From assembly GCA_039698075.1 (NCBI GenBank), contig JBDKTJ010000085.1:1-55433 (forward strand): 55,433 nt of DNA, in the 5' to 3' direction. Below the pieces are notes generated by a model. That model saw nothing but the letters and a program-made list of their open reading frames with translations. It searched no databases and was not told the DNA's origin. Below are positions 1 to 11,921 of the stretch, one piece after another. Both the position numbers and the translations under genes were made by a program. Position 1 is the first letter of the stretch; every line of letters begins with the position of its first letter. Source of the DNA: JAJFVC01 sp039698075 (GTDB lineage: Bacteria; Planctomycetota; Planctomycetia; Pirellulales; Thermoguttaceae).

Positions 1-255
1 AGTTTTCCACGGATGGCACGAGCGTAAACACTTGGGAAGGCTGGCGAGAAATGCGTCTTGGCATCTTTTCCAAGCGGCATCGTGGCGAAGCGGCGGTTCC
101 AGAAGATTGGGACGATCGTGAGTTGCCCGATGGCGGGTTCGGCGAGCCAACCGCATGGCAAATTTGTGTTCTCTCCTTTATAGCAACCTATGGAACGCCT
201 ACTGGGCCGTCAGCTAGCCCAACAATCCGTTACTGCACCCTCCAGGAAGGTCAGA

Positions 256-284
256 TTGACAGCCGCCTCCGATCGCGGTAGACT
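256..284 (+). promoter_or_regulatory. Sigma-70-type promoter of the cimA-valS leader
   Basis: TTGACA at 256-261, a 17-nt spacer, then TAGACT at 279-284. The perfect -35 and TAG-type -10 match other promoters in this window. Transcription would start near 291, about 37 nt before the leader ORF at 328. Prediction from sequence only. Confidence 0.6.
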
Positions 285-327
285 TACGAGATTGAGCGTA
301 TTATTGGAAACAGTTTGGTCCGCGCCC

Positions 328-420
328 ATGTGTCAGCTTCCCAACCAGATCGTCCCCGGGGTCGCAGACGCGATCGGCGCGTTCGTGGATATTATTGTCG
401 TTGGGAAAGTCTGGCCGTAG
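328..420 (+). CDS. Ile/Val-rich leader peptide (attenuator) upstream of cimA-valS
   Basis: A 30-codon ORF, ATG 328 to TAG 418-420. Ten of 30 residues are Ile (4) or Val (6), and residues 20-28 read VDIIVVGKV, with the Ile-Ile-Val-Val codons at 391-402. It lies between a good promoter and an intrinsic terminator that precedes cimA (isoleucine synthesis) and valS (valyl-tRNA synthetase). That is the arrangement of ilv-type leader peptides, where stalling on Ile/Val codons senses charged tRNA. The frame is open upstream to 190, so a longer product cannot be excluded, but that upstream part resembles no protein I know. The Shine-Dalgarno is weak, as in several genes here. Function is inferred from codon content and RNA folding, not from homology. 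Confidence 0.65.
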   Translation: MCQLPNQIVPGVADAIGAFVDIIVVGKVWP

Positions 421-483
421 GGCTTCCGGCGTCCGTCATGAATCGTAGAAGCCCTGAGGCCCCAACCGGCTTCGGGGTTTTTT
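420..483 (+). promoter_or_regulatory. Transcription attenuator of cimA-valS: competing antiterminator and terminator hairpins
   Basis: Segment 2, GGGCTTC at 420-426, pairs perfectly with segment 3, GAAGCCC at 448-454 (antiterminator). Segment 3 is also the 5' side of a terminator: 452-461 (CCCTGAGGCC) pairs with 468-477 (GGCTTCGGGG) over 10 bp including two G-U pairs, loop CCAACC, extendable to 448:481, with a T-run at 478-483. The two folds exclude each other. The leader stop codon (418-420) touches segment 2, so a ribosome ending translation would mask it and favour the terminator. A ribosome stalled at 391-402 would leave it free and favour read-through. Confidence 0.65.
448..483 (+). terminator. 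Rho-independent terminator of the cimA leader
   Basis: Ten-bp core stem 452-461/468-477 with a 6-nt loop, followed by six T residues (478-483). It lies 55 nt upstream of the cimA start and no protein gene precedes it, so it fits conditional termination of the leader transcript. Confidence 0.75.
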
Positions 484-504
484 ATTGGAACGCGAAAAGT
501 TTTT

Positions 505-538
505 CTAATCCTTAATCCCTAACCTCAAATCCCTCCCT
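505..538 (+). repeat. C-rich heptamer array directly before cimA
   Basis: Four heptamers in exact register (CTAATCC, TTAATCC, CTAACCT, CAAATCC) plus CTCCCT run straight into the cimA ATG at 539. This is the reverse complement type of the GGGATTA array at 18189-18216. No Shine-Dalgarno lies between array and ATG. One of nine related arrays in the window. Confidence 0.7.
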
Positions 539-2112
539 ATGCGACGCATCGAACTTTATGACACGACGCTCCGCGACGGCGCCCAGGGCGAGGGCATCAA
601 TTTTTCATTGCAGGACAAGCTGGCCATCAGCCGGCGGCTGGATGACATCGGGTTCGATTACGTCGAGGGCGGCTATCCGGCGTCCAACGAAAAGGACAGG
701 CAGTATTTTCAGCGGATTCGCCAAACGCCGTTGTCGCACATCAAAATTTGCGCCTTTGGGATGACCCGTCGCAAGGGCGCGTCGGTCGACGAAGACTCCG
801 GCTTGCAAGCCCTGTTGGACTCGCAGGCGGCTACGATCACGCTGGTCGGCAAGGCCTCGCCGTTTCAGGTGGCCGAGGTGTTGCAGACCACGTTGGACGA
901 GAATCTGGAGATGATCGGCCAGAGCGTCGAGTGGTTGATCCGCGCGGGCCGCGAGGTGATTTTCGACGCCGAGCATTTTTATGACGCCTGGAAAGAGGAC
1001 CGCGGTTACGCGATGCAAGCGGTGCAGGCGGCCGTCAAAGCCGGCGCCCGACTGGTCACGCTGTGCGACACCAACGGCGGCAGCATGACCGATGAAGCGA
1101 CGGAAATCACCGGCGCAGTGGCGTCGCAACTGTCCGTGCCCGTCGGGGTCCATTTTCACAACGATTGCGATCTGGCCGTGGCTAATTCGCTGGCCGCCGT
1201 CGAGGCCGGGGCGTCGTTGGTCCAGGGCACGATCAACGGTTTTGGCGAGCGGTGCGGCAACGCCGATCTGATCTCCGTGGCGGCCAATTTGGCCGTCAAG
1301 CGACAAGGCTACGAAGTCTTAAAGCCCGGTGGGATCGCCCGACTGACCGAGCTGTCGCGATTTTTATATGAGTCCGTCAACATGAGTTTCCGATCGAATC
1401 AGCCGTTCGTGGGCAAGAGCGCGTTCGCCCACAAAGGCGGCATGCACGTCAGCGCCATCGCACGCAATACGGCCAGTTACGAACACGTCGATCCCGACGC
1501 GGTCGGCAACCAGCGCCGCGTGTTGGTCAGCGAGCTGTCGGGCCGGTCGAACATTGTGGCCACCGCGGCGGCCAACGACCCGAACCGAGTGCTGGCCGAG
1601 ATCGTGGCCAAAGAGAACGCCGGCTATCAGTTCGAGGCGGCCGACGCTTCGTATCAGTTGCTCGTGCAACGTTGCAACGGCACATTCCAGCCTCATTTTG
1701 AGACGCTGCACTACGACGTGACGGTCGACAACAAAGTGGACGGCGAGGTCCGGGCCGAGGCGATCGTCAAAATTCGCGTTGAGGGGCGGGACTACTTCGA
1801 GGCGGCCGAGGGCCACGGTCCGATCGACGCCTTGAACGCCGCGCTGCGCAAGGCGCTCAACGGCCGATTTCCCGGTCTGAACGATCTGCATCTGGTCGAC
1901 TACAAAGTCCGCGTGATCAACTCGGAGGCCGCCACGGCCGCCAAGGTTCGCGTGTTGATCCAAAGCGAGGACAACGACGAAGACTGGGGCACCGTCGGCG
2001 TTGACGAGAACATCATCCAGGCAAGTTGGATTGCCTTGCTCGACAGTTTTGAGTACAAACTTTGGAAAGATGAGAAAAAGTCCCCCTCTCCTGCCGGGAA
2101 AGGGGATCCATC

Positions 2113-2116
<4 letters not shown>
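539..2116 (+). CDS. cimA: (R)-citramalate synthase CimA
   Basis: 525 aa. Condenses pyruvate with acetyl-CoA to (R)-citramalate, the first step of the threonine-independent route to isoleucine. The N-terminal HMGL-like TIM barrel starts with YDTTLRDGAQGEGINFS (residues 7-23), has the metal-binding HFHNDCDLAVANS near 205 and GTINGFGERCGNADL near 230. GGMHVSAI near 300 belongs to the linker region, and the C-terminal third is a LeuA-type allosteric domain (about 390-510), normally the isoleucine feedback site. The first Asp of DTTLRDG and the overall length fit CimA better than 2-isopropylmalate synthase. The start at 539 follows a C-rich heptamer array without a Shine-Dalgarno. The stop overlaps the valS start (ATGA). 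The last residues (KSPSPAGKGDPS) come from a C-rich/G-rich hairpin at 2081-2106 and look like an acquired tail. Likely controlled by the attenuator at 328-483. Confidence 0.96.
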
Positions 2117-5175
<3,059 letters not shown>

Positions 5176-5176
5176 C

Positions 5177-5208
5177 GTCGCGCCGGCAGACGAACCACGC
5201 GGTTTTTT
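5177..5208 (+). terminator. Candidate terminator after valS
   Basis: A short GC stem (TCGCG 178-182 with CGCGG 198-202, numbering within 5000, one T-G pair), a 15-nt loop and a run of six T (5203-5208) immediately after the valS stop. The stem is short, so this is a moderate call based mostly on position and the T-run. Confidence 0.45.
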
Positions 5209-5487
5209 ATTACCCCCCTGCTTGCGAATCAAGCTGCAAACCTCCGTTTGCGTTCGTCCGTCGAGCCGAGCCGTTTTTTCGGCATATCAAGGCGGAAAAT
5301 GCGGTGATCCCCATGCAGGCGATCTCCGCGTTCGGACTTCGCCGGAAGAATCGGGACGGCGTTTTCAAGCCGGCGGATTCGATCTTGTTTCAAGCGACCG
5401 GCGAAGATACCATACAGGGATCGAGAGGCCGCGAGGTCTGTCGGGCTGTTGTTTTTTCGCACTGCTTTGTTCCACACAGGTCCTTGC
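5209..5487. other. Intergenic region between valS and the S41 protease
   Basis: No gene recognised. A weak promoter-like pair TTGTTT (5385-5390), 17 nt, TACCAT (5408-5413) could serve the downstream protease; the -35 matches only three of six positions. The frames open across this region carry no recognisable protein. Confidence 0.35.
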
Positions 5488-7650
5488 ATGAATCGTCAAA
5501 CGGCGTCCGCTGCGCGTTGGGTTGGTTTTCGTGGTCTATTGACGGTCGCGTTGGTCGCGGCGACGTTTTCCCGAGGCTGGGCTGATCCGACCGCCCCAAA
5601 CGCCAGCGATCGGCAGATCACGTTTTCCGTCGCTTCGCTTTTAAAGCAGCATCTTTCGCGGCATCCGCTCGACAAGGAAATTTCAGAGCGATGCCTGAAA
5701 AACTTTCTGAAGGCGCTCGATCCGGCGAAGGTCTATTTCTATCAGTCGGACATCGACGAGTTTATGAAGCATGAGGACGAGTTGAGCGACGCGGCCCGAC
5801 GCGGCGACGTCACTTTCGCGTACACCGTGTTTCGGACTTTTCTGCAACGCGTCGACGAACGGGTCAAGATGGTCGACGAGTTGCTCGCCGCGAAGCATGA
5901 TTTTTCGGCCGACGAACAAATGTCCGTGGATCGCGACGCGGCCCAGTATCCGCGCGATCGGGCCGAAGCGTTCGACCGCTGGCGCAAACGCATCAAGTAC
6001 GATTTGCTCGTGCTGAAGGTGAATAACAAGGAGGAGGCGGCCAAGGATAAAGACAAAGACAAGGACGCCCCCAACTCTTCAACGAAGAACGGCCAGACGG
6101 CCAAGCCAAAGACCGAACAAGAGCTCTTCCAAGAGGCTCGCGAAAAACTCGCCCGCCGCTATCACAGCTTTGCCAAGCGGATGCATCAGATCGACAACGA
6201 GGAATTGTTGGAGATGTATTTGAACGCACTGACCACGTCGTTCGATCCGCACACGGACTACATGTCGTCCGACACGCAGAAAAACTTCAACATCGCGATG
6301 AGTCTGGAATTGGAGGGGATTGGGGCGTCGCTGATGAGTGAGGACGGCTACACGGTGGTCAAAAAGATCATCCCCGGCGGGGCCGCCGCCAAAGACGGCC
6401 GGCTCAAGGTCGAGGACAAAATCATCGGCGTCGGGCAAGGCGACAACGGCGAAATGGTCGACGTGGTCGACATGAAACTCAGCGACGTCGTCAAATTGAT
6501 CCGCGGCAAACGGAACACGATCGTCCGCTTGGAGGCGATTCCCGCCGGCGGAGCGGGCCGAAAAATCTACAAAATCACCCGCGAAAAGATCGAACTGAAG
6601 GACAGCGAGGCGAAAGGCGAGATTTTCGACGCCGGACGCAAGCCCGACGGGACGCCCTATCGCATCGGCGTGATCGATTTGCCGAGCTTTTACCGCGATA
6701 TGTCGGGCGACCGGCTCGGCATGTCGAACTTCAAGAGCACGACGCACGACGTCCGCGTCATCCTCGACGATTTCAACCGCAAGCACGTCGACGCCGTGAT
6801 TCTCGATCTGCGACGCAACGGCGGCGGCGCGTTGAACGAGGCCATCAGCCTGACGGGTCTGTTCATCGGCGAGGGACCGGTCGTGCAGGTGAAGGACGCC
6901 GAGGGACGCGTGCAACACCTCGATGACACGGACACCGGCGTGGCGTGGTCGGGTCCGCTGGTCGTGCTCATCAGCAAGTTCAGCGCCAGCGCCAGCGAGA
7001 TTCTCGCCGGAGCGATCCAAGATTACGGCCGCGGGCTGATCGTCGGCGATCATTCGACGCACGGCAAGGGCACGGTCCAAAGCCTGTTGGATTTGGGACA
7101 GAAGCTGGTGTTTTTGCCCGGTTCGATGGGCGCGTTGAAAATCACCATGCAACAGTTCTATCGGCCCAACGGCGACAGCACTCAAAAACGCGGCGTGCTG
7201 TCCGACGTTGAACTGCCGTCGCTGACCACGCATCTCGACGTCGGCGAGGCCGATCTCGACTATCCCCTCGAGTTCGACAAGGTCGAACCGCTGACCTACC
7301 GGCATTTCGACTATGTCAATCCGGCCATCCTCAGCCAGTTGCAGCAACTCTCGCAACAGCGCGTGCAGGCCTCCGACAAGTTTCAAAAAGTCGTGCGCAA
7401 CATCGCCCGCTATAAAGATCAGAAGGCCAAGAAATGGGTCACGCTCAACGAGGAAAAATTCCTCAAAGAGCGGGCCGAATTGAACGCCGACAAGGAAGAA
7501 GAAAAGGCGATCGAGACGCACAGCGAGCTGAACAACGGCAAGATCGAGCGCGACTTCTATCTCGACGAAGCCATCGCCATCTTGCTCGACTTCGTCAGGC
7601 TCCAAGACGCGGCGAAAGCCCAAGGCAACGTGGCGGGCGCCGTTCAGTAG
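5488..7650 (+). CDS. C-terminal processing (tail-specific) peptidase, S41 family, Prc-like
   Basis: 720 aa with start MNRQTASAA at 5488; the frame is open a further 13 codons upstream, but the hydrophobic signal sequence (LLTVALVAATFSRGWAD) sits correctly behind this start. Exported serine protease of the Prc/Tsp type, which degrades or trims periplasmic proteins from the C-terminus. Order: N-terminal helical domain (ISERCLKNFLKALDPAKVYF), a PDZ domain around the GIGASLMSEDGYTVVKKI region, then the S41 catalytic core with Ser in SKFSASASEILAGA and Lys in GKGTVQSLLDL. The Ser-Lys dyad is intact. The C-terminal part is highly charged and helical, as in Prc proteins. A low-complexity KDKDKDKD stretch lies before the PDZ domain. 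Monocistronic by spacing; no operon partner is obvious. Confidence 0.93.
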   Translation: MNRQTASAARWVGFRGLLTVALVAATFSRGWADPTAPNASDRQITFSVASLLKQHLSRHPLDKEISERCLKNFLKALDPAKVYFYQSDIDEFMKHEDELSDAARRGDVTFAYTVFRTFLQRVDERVKMVDELLAAKHDFSADEQMSVDRDAAQYPRDRAEAFDRWRKRIKYDLLVLKVNNKEEAAKDKDKDKDAPNSSTKNGQTAKPKTEQELFQEAREKLARRYHSFAKRMHQIDNEELLEMYLNALTTSFDPHTDYMSSDTQKNFNIAMSLELEGIGASLMSEDGYTVVKKIIPGGAAAKDGRLKVEDKIIGVGQGDNGEMVDVVDMKLSDVVKLIRGKRNTIVRLEAIPAGGAGRKIYKITREKIELKDSEAKGEIFDAGRKPDGTPYRIGVIDLPSFYRDMSGDRLGMSNFKSTTHDVRVILDDFNRKHVDAVILDLRRNGGGALNEAISLTGLFIGEGPVVQVKDAEGRVQHLDDTDTGVAWSGPLVVLISKFSASASEILAGAIQDYGRGLIVGDHSTHGKGTVQSLLDLGQKLVFLPGSMGALKITMQQFYRPNGDSTQKRGVLSDVELPSLTTHLDVGEADLDYPLEFDKVEPLTYRHFDYVNPAILSQLQQLSQQRVQASDKFQKVVRNIARYKDQKAKKWVTLNEEKFLKERAELNADKEEEKAIETHSELNNGKIERDFYLDEAIAILLDFVRLQDAAKAQGNVAGAVQ

Positions 7651-7764
7651 ACCAGTCGAGTCGGCCCTGTCATGGGGCGAGTCACCGAAACCCTTCGTGA
7701 GAGTGTTAACAGGCACTTCTTTAGTATTGTTTTCTGCTCAATCCACCGAGGCTGCGGCAAAAAC

Positions 7765-7793
7765 TTGACGGCAGACTCCCCCCCAATTATCAT
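7765..7793 (+). promoter_or_regulatory. Sigma-70-type promoter for the 7833-11822 gene group
   Basis: TTGACG (7765-7770), exactly 17 nt, TATCAT (7788-7793): five of six at both boxes. The start would fall near 7800, about 30 nt before the ATG at 7833, which has GGAG in its leader. Confidence 0.65.
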
Positions 7794-7832
7794 CAAGGTT
7801 CAGGGTGCGGCTTTTCCTCCCGGAGCCTTTTC

Positions 7833-8891
7833 ATGAGCATTTGGAACAAAGTCTTGGTCGGATTGATCGCGGTGGCCTCGGTGGCGTTTTTCTACATGGC
7901 CGCTCGAACGCTCAAAACGCATCAACACTGGTGCGAATTGGCCGCGAAGTTCGAAAAGAAAATCGAGCAAGTGCAAAAGGACAATCGCCGTCTGGCCGAG
8001 GGCGATTCGAACGCTCCGGGCATCCGCCAGATTCGCACCGAACTGGCCAAGTTGCTGATGGATCGTCGCCGAACATGGTTTGGGTGCGAGGCCAAAGTCA
8101 CCGTGGATCCGAAAAAGGCCTCGGCCGAAGTGGTCGTGAAAACCAATCAGCCCGATCCGCACGGCATCGTCGAGAACACGATCGTTTACGGGTTTGAAGA
8201 CGCCAAAGGCGCACCGGGACGGTATCTCGGCGAGTTCAAGGTGACCAAATCCACCCCAAAACACAAGCAAGTCATTTTGACATCGACCTCGCAACTGAGC
8301 TCGCGAGAATTGAGAGACCTCGCCGGCGCCACGGGCGCGTGGACGCTTTATGAAGTGATGCCGCGCGACGGCCACGAAGTGTTCAGCGAGTTGACCGACG
8401 AGCAAAAGAAGGCATTGTTGCCGGCCGGGAGCCTTCCGGAATATCTGAAGGACGGCAAGCCCGCCGCAAAGGAAGATCAAGCCGCTCGAGTGTCCGACGG
8501 CAAGTACGTCCGCATGCTTCGCGATTACCAGGTTTTGTTGGGAGTCGCCCGGGTTCAACGCACGTTGCTTTGGGACCAGATTGCCGCGGCCACCTGCGAC
8601 AAGCGACTGGTCACTGACGCCTTGGCTCAAGCTCGGGAGCAAGAAAAGGCCTCTCGCCAAGAGTTGGCTTCGGTTAAAGAGGAACTGCAAGAGTCCGTTC
8701 GTCAACGCGACGCGGTCGCCGCGTATCTGAAGCAAGTCGAACGCGAATTGACGACGGTTCAAGCGGCCGTCGAGGAACTGATCAAAACCAATCAGGCCAA
8801 GGCGGGCCAGATGGCCAAGCTGCAACTGGAGGCGGCGCGACGCATCGACGATCGCACCCGTGCCATGGCCCGATCCGGCGCGGGAGGATAA
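7833..8891 (+). CDS. Membrane-anchored coiled-coil protein of unknown function
   Basis: 352 aa, not recognised as a named family. A single N-terminal membrane helix (VLVGLIAVASVAFFYMA, about residues 7-23) is followed by a charged helix, a middle domain of beta/alpha character (about 75-185), and a long coiled coil from about 255 to 340 rich in Glu, Gln and Arg. This architecture implies an inner-membrane anchor with an exported middle domain. It resembles in layout, though not obviously in sequence, the protein at 47198-48634. ATG 7833 is preceded by GGAG (cggagccttttc). The stop lies 7 nt before the rhomboid GTG start, so the two are probably co-transcribed. Role unknown. Confidence 0.8.
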   Translation: MSIWNKVLVGLIAVASVAFFYMAARTLKTHQHWCELAAKFEKKIEQVQKDNRRLAEGDSNAPGIRQIRTELAKLLMDRRRTWFGCEAKVTVDPKKASAEVVVKTNQPDPHGIVENTIVYGFEDAKGAPGRYLGEFKVTKSTPKHKQVILTSTSQLSSRELRDLAGATGAWTLYEVMPRDGHEVFSELTDEQKKALLPAGSLPEYLKDGKPAAKEDQAARVSDGKYVRMLRDYQVLLGVARVQRTLLWDQIAAATCDKRLVTDALAQAREQEKASRQELASVKEELQESVRQRDAVAAYLKQVERELTTVQAAVEELIKTNQAKAGQMAKLQLEAARRIDDRTRAMARSGAGG

Positions 8892-8898
8892 CTCGGGC

Positions 8899-9804
8899 GT
8901 GGGCATCTACGATCGCGACTATTACCGCTCGGAGCGGTCCGGCGTCCTCAACAATTATGCGCCGCACACCGTCGTCGGCATCCTGATCGCCGTCAACGTC
9001 GCCGTTTGGCTGGCCGATTTCTTCACGCCGCAAACCATCGGCTTGGCCGGCGAGCCGATCGGCCGCTGGCTGAGCGACCACATGGCCGTCCACGTCGACA
9101 CGCTTTTCCGGCCGTGGCTTTGGTGGCAATACCTGACGGCCGGATTCGCTCATTCGCCGTTCGGGTTCCAGCACATCCTGTTCAACATGCTCGTGCTGTT
9201 CTTTCTCGGCCGCGAGGTGGAAGAGGTCTATGGGCGGAAGGAATTTTTGCGGATCTATCTGGTGCTGGTGGCGTTCACGGCCGTCACGTGGGACGTTTTG
9301 AACGTTCTGCTCCACACGCCCGGCCAAGTCGGCGCCTACGGAGCCTCGGGCGCGATCTCCGGCGTCGTGATCCTCTACGCGTTGAACTTTCCACGCCGCA
9401 TGTTGCTCTTGTTCTTCGTGATGCCCATTCCCGCCTGGCTGTTCGGCGTGCTGGTGGTCGTTTTGGACATGATCGGAGCGACGCACGACGAAGTGTCAAA
9501 CGTAGCCTACTCGATGCACCTGGCCGGGGCGGCCTTTGCCGCCGTCTATTTTTGGCGAGGCTGGAACTTTTCCGGTGGAACGTTCGGCCGAATCGCCTGG
9601 CCCAAGTTTTCCAGAAAACCGCGTTTGCGCGTGTTAAATCCCGAAGAAGACTCCGCCTCCGATTTGACGCAGCGGGTCGACAGCATTTTGGAGAAAATCT
9701 ATCGCGAAGGCGAGGACAGCCTCACCGCCAAAGAACGCAAAACGCTCGAAGAAGCCAGCCGTGCGTATCAACAAAAGTCCCGGTCGGGGAATCGCCCGTC
9801 GTAG
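8899..9804 (+). CDS. Rhomboid-family intramembrane serine protease
   Basis: 301 aa. The GTG at 8899 gives MGIYDRDYYR and has GGAGG 11 nt upstream; the earlier ATG at 8860 lies inside the previous gene and is less likely. Six-helix rhomboid core: the HxxxN-type segment HSPFGFQHILFNMLVLFFLG, catalytic Ser150 in GASG (148-151), and catalytic His207 in YSMHLAGAAFAAVYF. Both residues of the Ser-His dyad are present, so it should be active. A soluble C-terminal tail (about 240-301) ends in a helical segment (DLTQRVDSILEKIYREGEDS) seen on many planctomycete rhomboids (DUF6576-like). Substrates unknown. It follows the coiled-coil anchor gene and precedes the M32 peptidase. Confidence 0.93.
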   Translation: MGIYDRDYYRSERSGVLNNYAPHTVVGILIAVNVAVWLADFFTPQTIGLAGEPIGRWLSDHMAVHVDTLFRPWLWWQYLTAGFAHSPFGFQHILFNMLVLFFLGREVEEVYGRKEFLRIYLVLVAFTAVTWDVLNVLLHTPGQVGAYGASGAISGVVILYALNFPRRMLLLFFVMPIPAWLFGVLVVVLDMIGATHDEVSNVAYSMHLAGAAFAAVYFWRGWNFSGGTFGRIAWPKFSRKPRLRVLNPEEDSASDLTQRVDSILEKIYREGEDSLTAKERKTLEEASRAYQQKSRSGNRPS

Positions 9805-9840
9805 GACGGCTTGCCAATCGGTCCGTCAAGGAAAAAACGC

Positions 9841-11346
9841 ATGTCCGCGAAACTTTTCGACGAGGTTTGTCGATACGCGAGGCAAACCGCCGTATGGGCT
9901 TCGATCGACGCGACGCTCGGCTGGGACGAACGGACCCACCTGCCTCCGGCCGGCGCGGAGTATCGTGCCGAGCAGTCGGCGTTGGTGGCCGGTCTAGCCC
10001 ATCAACGTTGGACCGACCCGACGTTTGGCCGCCAGCTCGAGGAATTGGCCGCCAGCCCGTTGGCCGCCGATCCCGAAAGCGATGCGGCTCTGATCGCACG
10101 GCGACTGCGACGCCAATACGACCGCCGGATCAAAATGCCGAAGACGTTGGTCGAGCGGCTGGCCCGTCTCACGATCTTGGGCCAACAAGCCTGGCAAGAC
10201 GCTCGGCAAAACGACGATTTTCCGGCCTTTCGGCCCATATTGGAAGAAGTCGTCGAGTTAAAGCGTCAACAGGCCGAGGCGATCGGTTACGACGATTGCC
10301 CCTACGACGCCCTGCTGGATGAATACGAGCCTGAGGAGCGGACCGCCCGAGTCGCTGGCGTGCTGGGCCAACTGCGAGACGCCTTGACGCCGTTGGTGGC
10401 CGAAATCCAACAAAGCGGCCGCCGTCCGAACGTCGGTCTGCTGCATCGCGACTTCCCGGTCGCACTGCAGGCTCAATTCGGACTGGCGGCGGCCTCGGCC
10501 ATCGGATTCGATTTCGCCCGCGGACGGCTCGATGAGACGGCCCATCCGTTTTGCACCACGCTGGGCCCGCACGATTGCCGCATCACGACCGCCTACGACG
10601 AACGTCATTTTGGCTCGGCGCTGTTCAGCATTCTGCACGAGGCGGGCCACGGGCTTTACGAGCAGGGGTTGCCCGTCGAATGGTTCGGGCTGCCGCCGGG
10701 CGAGGCCGTTTCGCTCGGCCTGCACGAATCGCAGTCGCGGCTTTGGGAAAATTTCGTCGGTCGCGGCCGCCCGTTTTTGACTTTTTATTTTCCCCTCGCG
10801 CAACAACGGTTTTCGGCGCTTCGGGATGTGTCGTTCGAGGAGTTTTATTTTGCGATCAACGATGTCCGGCCGTCGCTGATCCGCATTGAAGCCGACGAGG
10901 CCACGTACAACTTGCACATTCTGATCCGATTCGAGTTGGAGCGGGCCCTGTTGGACGGCCAATTGCAGGCCGCGGATTTGCCGGCCGCGTGGAACGAAAA
11001 ATACCAAACCTATCTGGGCGTCACACCACCGAACGATCGCGACGGCGTGTTGCAGGACGTTCATTGGAGCGCTGGGCTGATCGGATATTTTCCGACCTAC
11101 GCGCTGGGCAACTTGTACGCGGCGCAGTTTTTCGCCCAGGCCCGGCGCGACATCGGCGATCTGGACGCGCGGCTGACGGCCGGTGATTTCCGCCCGCTTT
11201 TGGATTGGCTCCGCGATCGAATCCATCGGCACGGCCAGCGATGGTCGGCCGCCGAATTGGTCCGTCGCGCCACGGGCCGCGAGCTGTCGATCGAGCCGCT
11301 GATGGAACATTTGCGAACGAAACTTGCACCGCTTTATTTGTCGTAA
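9841..11346 (+). CDS. Carboxypeptidase M32 (thermostable carboxypeptidase Taq family)
   Basis: 501 aa, the usual M32 length. Cytosolic zinc metallo-carboxypeptidase that removes C-terminal residues from peptides. The zinc motif HEAGH starts at H266 in SILHEAGHGLYEQGLP, followed by HESQSRLWENFVGR, and further downstream RIEADEATYNLHI and PTYALGNLYAAQFF, all typical of the family. The N-terminus (WASIDATLGWDERTHLPPAG) matches the usual start region. ATG 9841 is used; an in-frame ATG at 9811 would add ten residues but overlaps the spacer after the rhomboid. It lies 36 nt after the rhomboid gene and is probably in the same transcript. Confidence 0.96.
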   Translation: MSAKLFDEVCRYARQTAVWASIDATLGWDERTHLPPAGAEYRAEQSALVAGLAHQRWTDPTFGRQLEELAASPLAADPESDAALIARRLRRQYDRRIKMPKTLVERLARLTILGQQAWQDARQNDDFPAFRPILEEVVELKRQQAEAIGYDDCPYDALLDEYEPEERTARVAGVLGQLRDALTPLVAEIQQSGRRPNVGLLHRDFPVALQAQFGLAAASAIGFDFARGRLDETAHPFCTTLGPHDCRITTAYDERHFGSALFSILHEAGHGLYEQGLPVEWFGLPPGEAVSLGLHESQSRLWENFVGRGRPFLTFYFPLAQQRFSALRDVSFEEFYFAINDVRPSLIRIEADEATYNLHILIRFELERALLDGQLQAADLPAAWNEKYQTYLGVTPPNDRDGVLQDVHWSAGLIGYFPTYALGNLYAAQFFAQARRDIGDLDARLTAGDFRPLLDWLRDRIHRHGQRWSAAELVRRATGRELSIEPLMEHLRTKLAPLYLS

Positions 11347-11384
11347 AAAGGGATCGTCAACTTTTCATCGAACGGGGGCCGCAA

Positions 11385-11822
11385 ATGCTTGCCATCTCAA
11401 AATGTCCGAAATGTGAAAAGGCGGTGACGATCCCCAACCGGCTGGACCGGGCCTCACGGGTTCGCTGTCCCTGTTGTCAGGCCGAGTTTGCGTTGGGCGA
11501 CGCGCTGCCGCCGGAATTGATTCCACTGGAAGCGACGCCGCCGATGGATTCGTTCGATTTGGCGGCCAAGCCCGCAGGGTCCGTCGTCGTGAGCGAAGCC
11601 GCGTCGGACCAACCGAACGTTGCAAAACGCCGTCGCAGTAAATCGCCGCTGCGCATGTTGTTGGAAGTCGTCCTCGGCGGCGTGCTCGGCTGTGCGGCGG
11701 CCTACTACATCCTGGCCCTGTGCATGGGCCCGAATTTCAAGAAACTCGACTTGCCCAAGGCGCCGCTGCCCGGCATCGAGTGGCTGACCACGCCCGACAG
11801 CAAGCCGATCGACAAAAGATAG
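11385..11822 (+). CDS. Small zinc-ribbon membrane protein
   Basis: 145 aa with start at ATG 11385, which follows a G-run (gggggcc). The N-terminus carries CPKC (7-10) and CPCC (about 28-31), a four-cysteine zinc ribbon of the MJ0042/zinc-ribbon type common at planctomycete N-termini. A linker of about 55 residues ending in a basic KRRRSKSPLR patch leads to one membrane helix (MLLEVVLGGVLGCAAAYYILAL) and a short tail. This implies a cytosolic ribbon tethered to the membrane. No specific function can be assigned. It is the last gene before a convergent terminator. Confidence 0.75.
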   Translation: MLAISKCPKCEKAVTIPNRLDRASRVRCPCCQAEFALGDALPPELIPLEATPPMDSFDLAAKPAGSVVVSEAASDQPNVAKRRRSKSPLRMLLEVVLGGVLGCAAAYYILALCMGPNFKKLDLPKAPLPGIEWLTTPDSKPIDKR

Positions 11823-11842
11823 CGTTGTCCGCAAACCGCCCC

Positions 11843-11875
11843 AAAAAAATCGGGACAGGCATTCAACCTGTCCCG
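11843..11875 (-). terminator. Rho-independent terminator of the DUF1573 gene
   Basis: Perfect 9-bp stem CGGGACAGG/CCTGTCCCG (11851-11859 and 11867-11875), 7-nt loop. On the minus strand it is followed by seven T (A-run 11843-11849). The stem can also stop transcripts from the plus strand. Confidence 0.85.
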
Positions 11876-11921
11876 TAGTTGTTCGTCGCTCGAAAAACAG
11901 CCGCGTGAATGGACACTCTGG

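Noticed and set aside
51..281. 76-aa open frame at the window start
   Set aside because: No recognisable family, no Shine-Dalgarno, and it overlaps the predicted promoter of the cimA leader.
1..460. Structural RNA (RNase P, tmRNA or SRP RNA) upstream of cimA
   Set aside because: No conserved cores of these RNAs were found (for example the RNase P P4 region or the tmRNA 3' acceptor).
291..538. T-box riboswitch for valS
   Set aside because: No AGGGTGGNACCGCG-type T-box sequence or specifier loop; the leader is explained better by a translated leader peptide.
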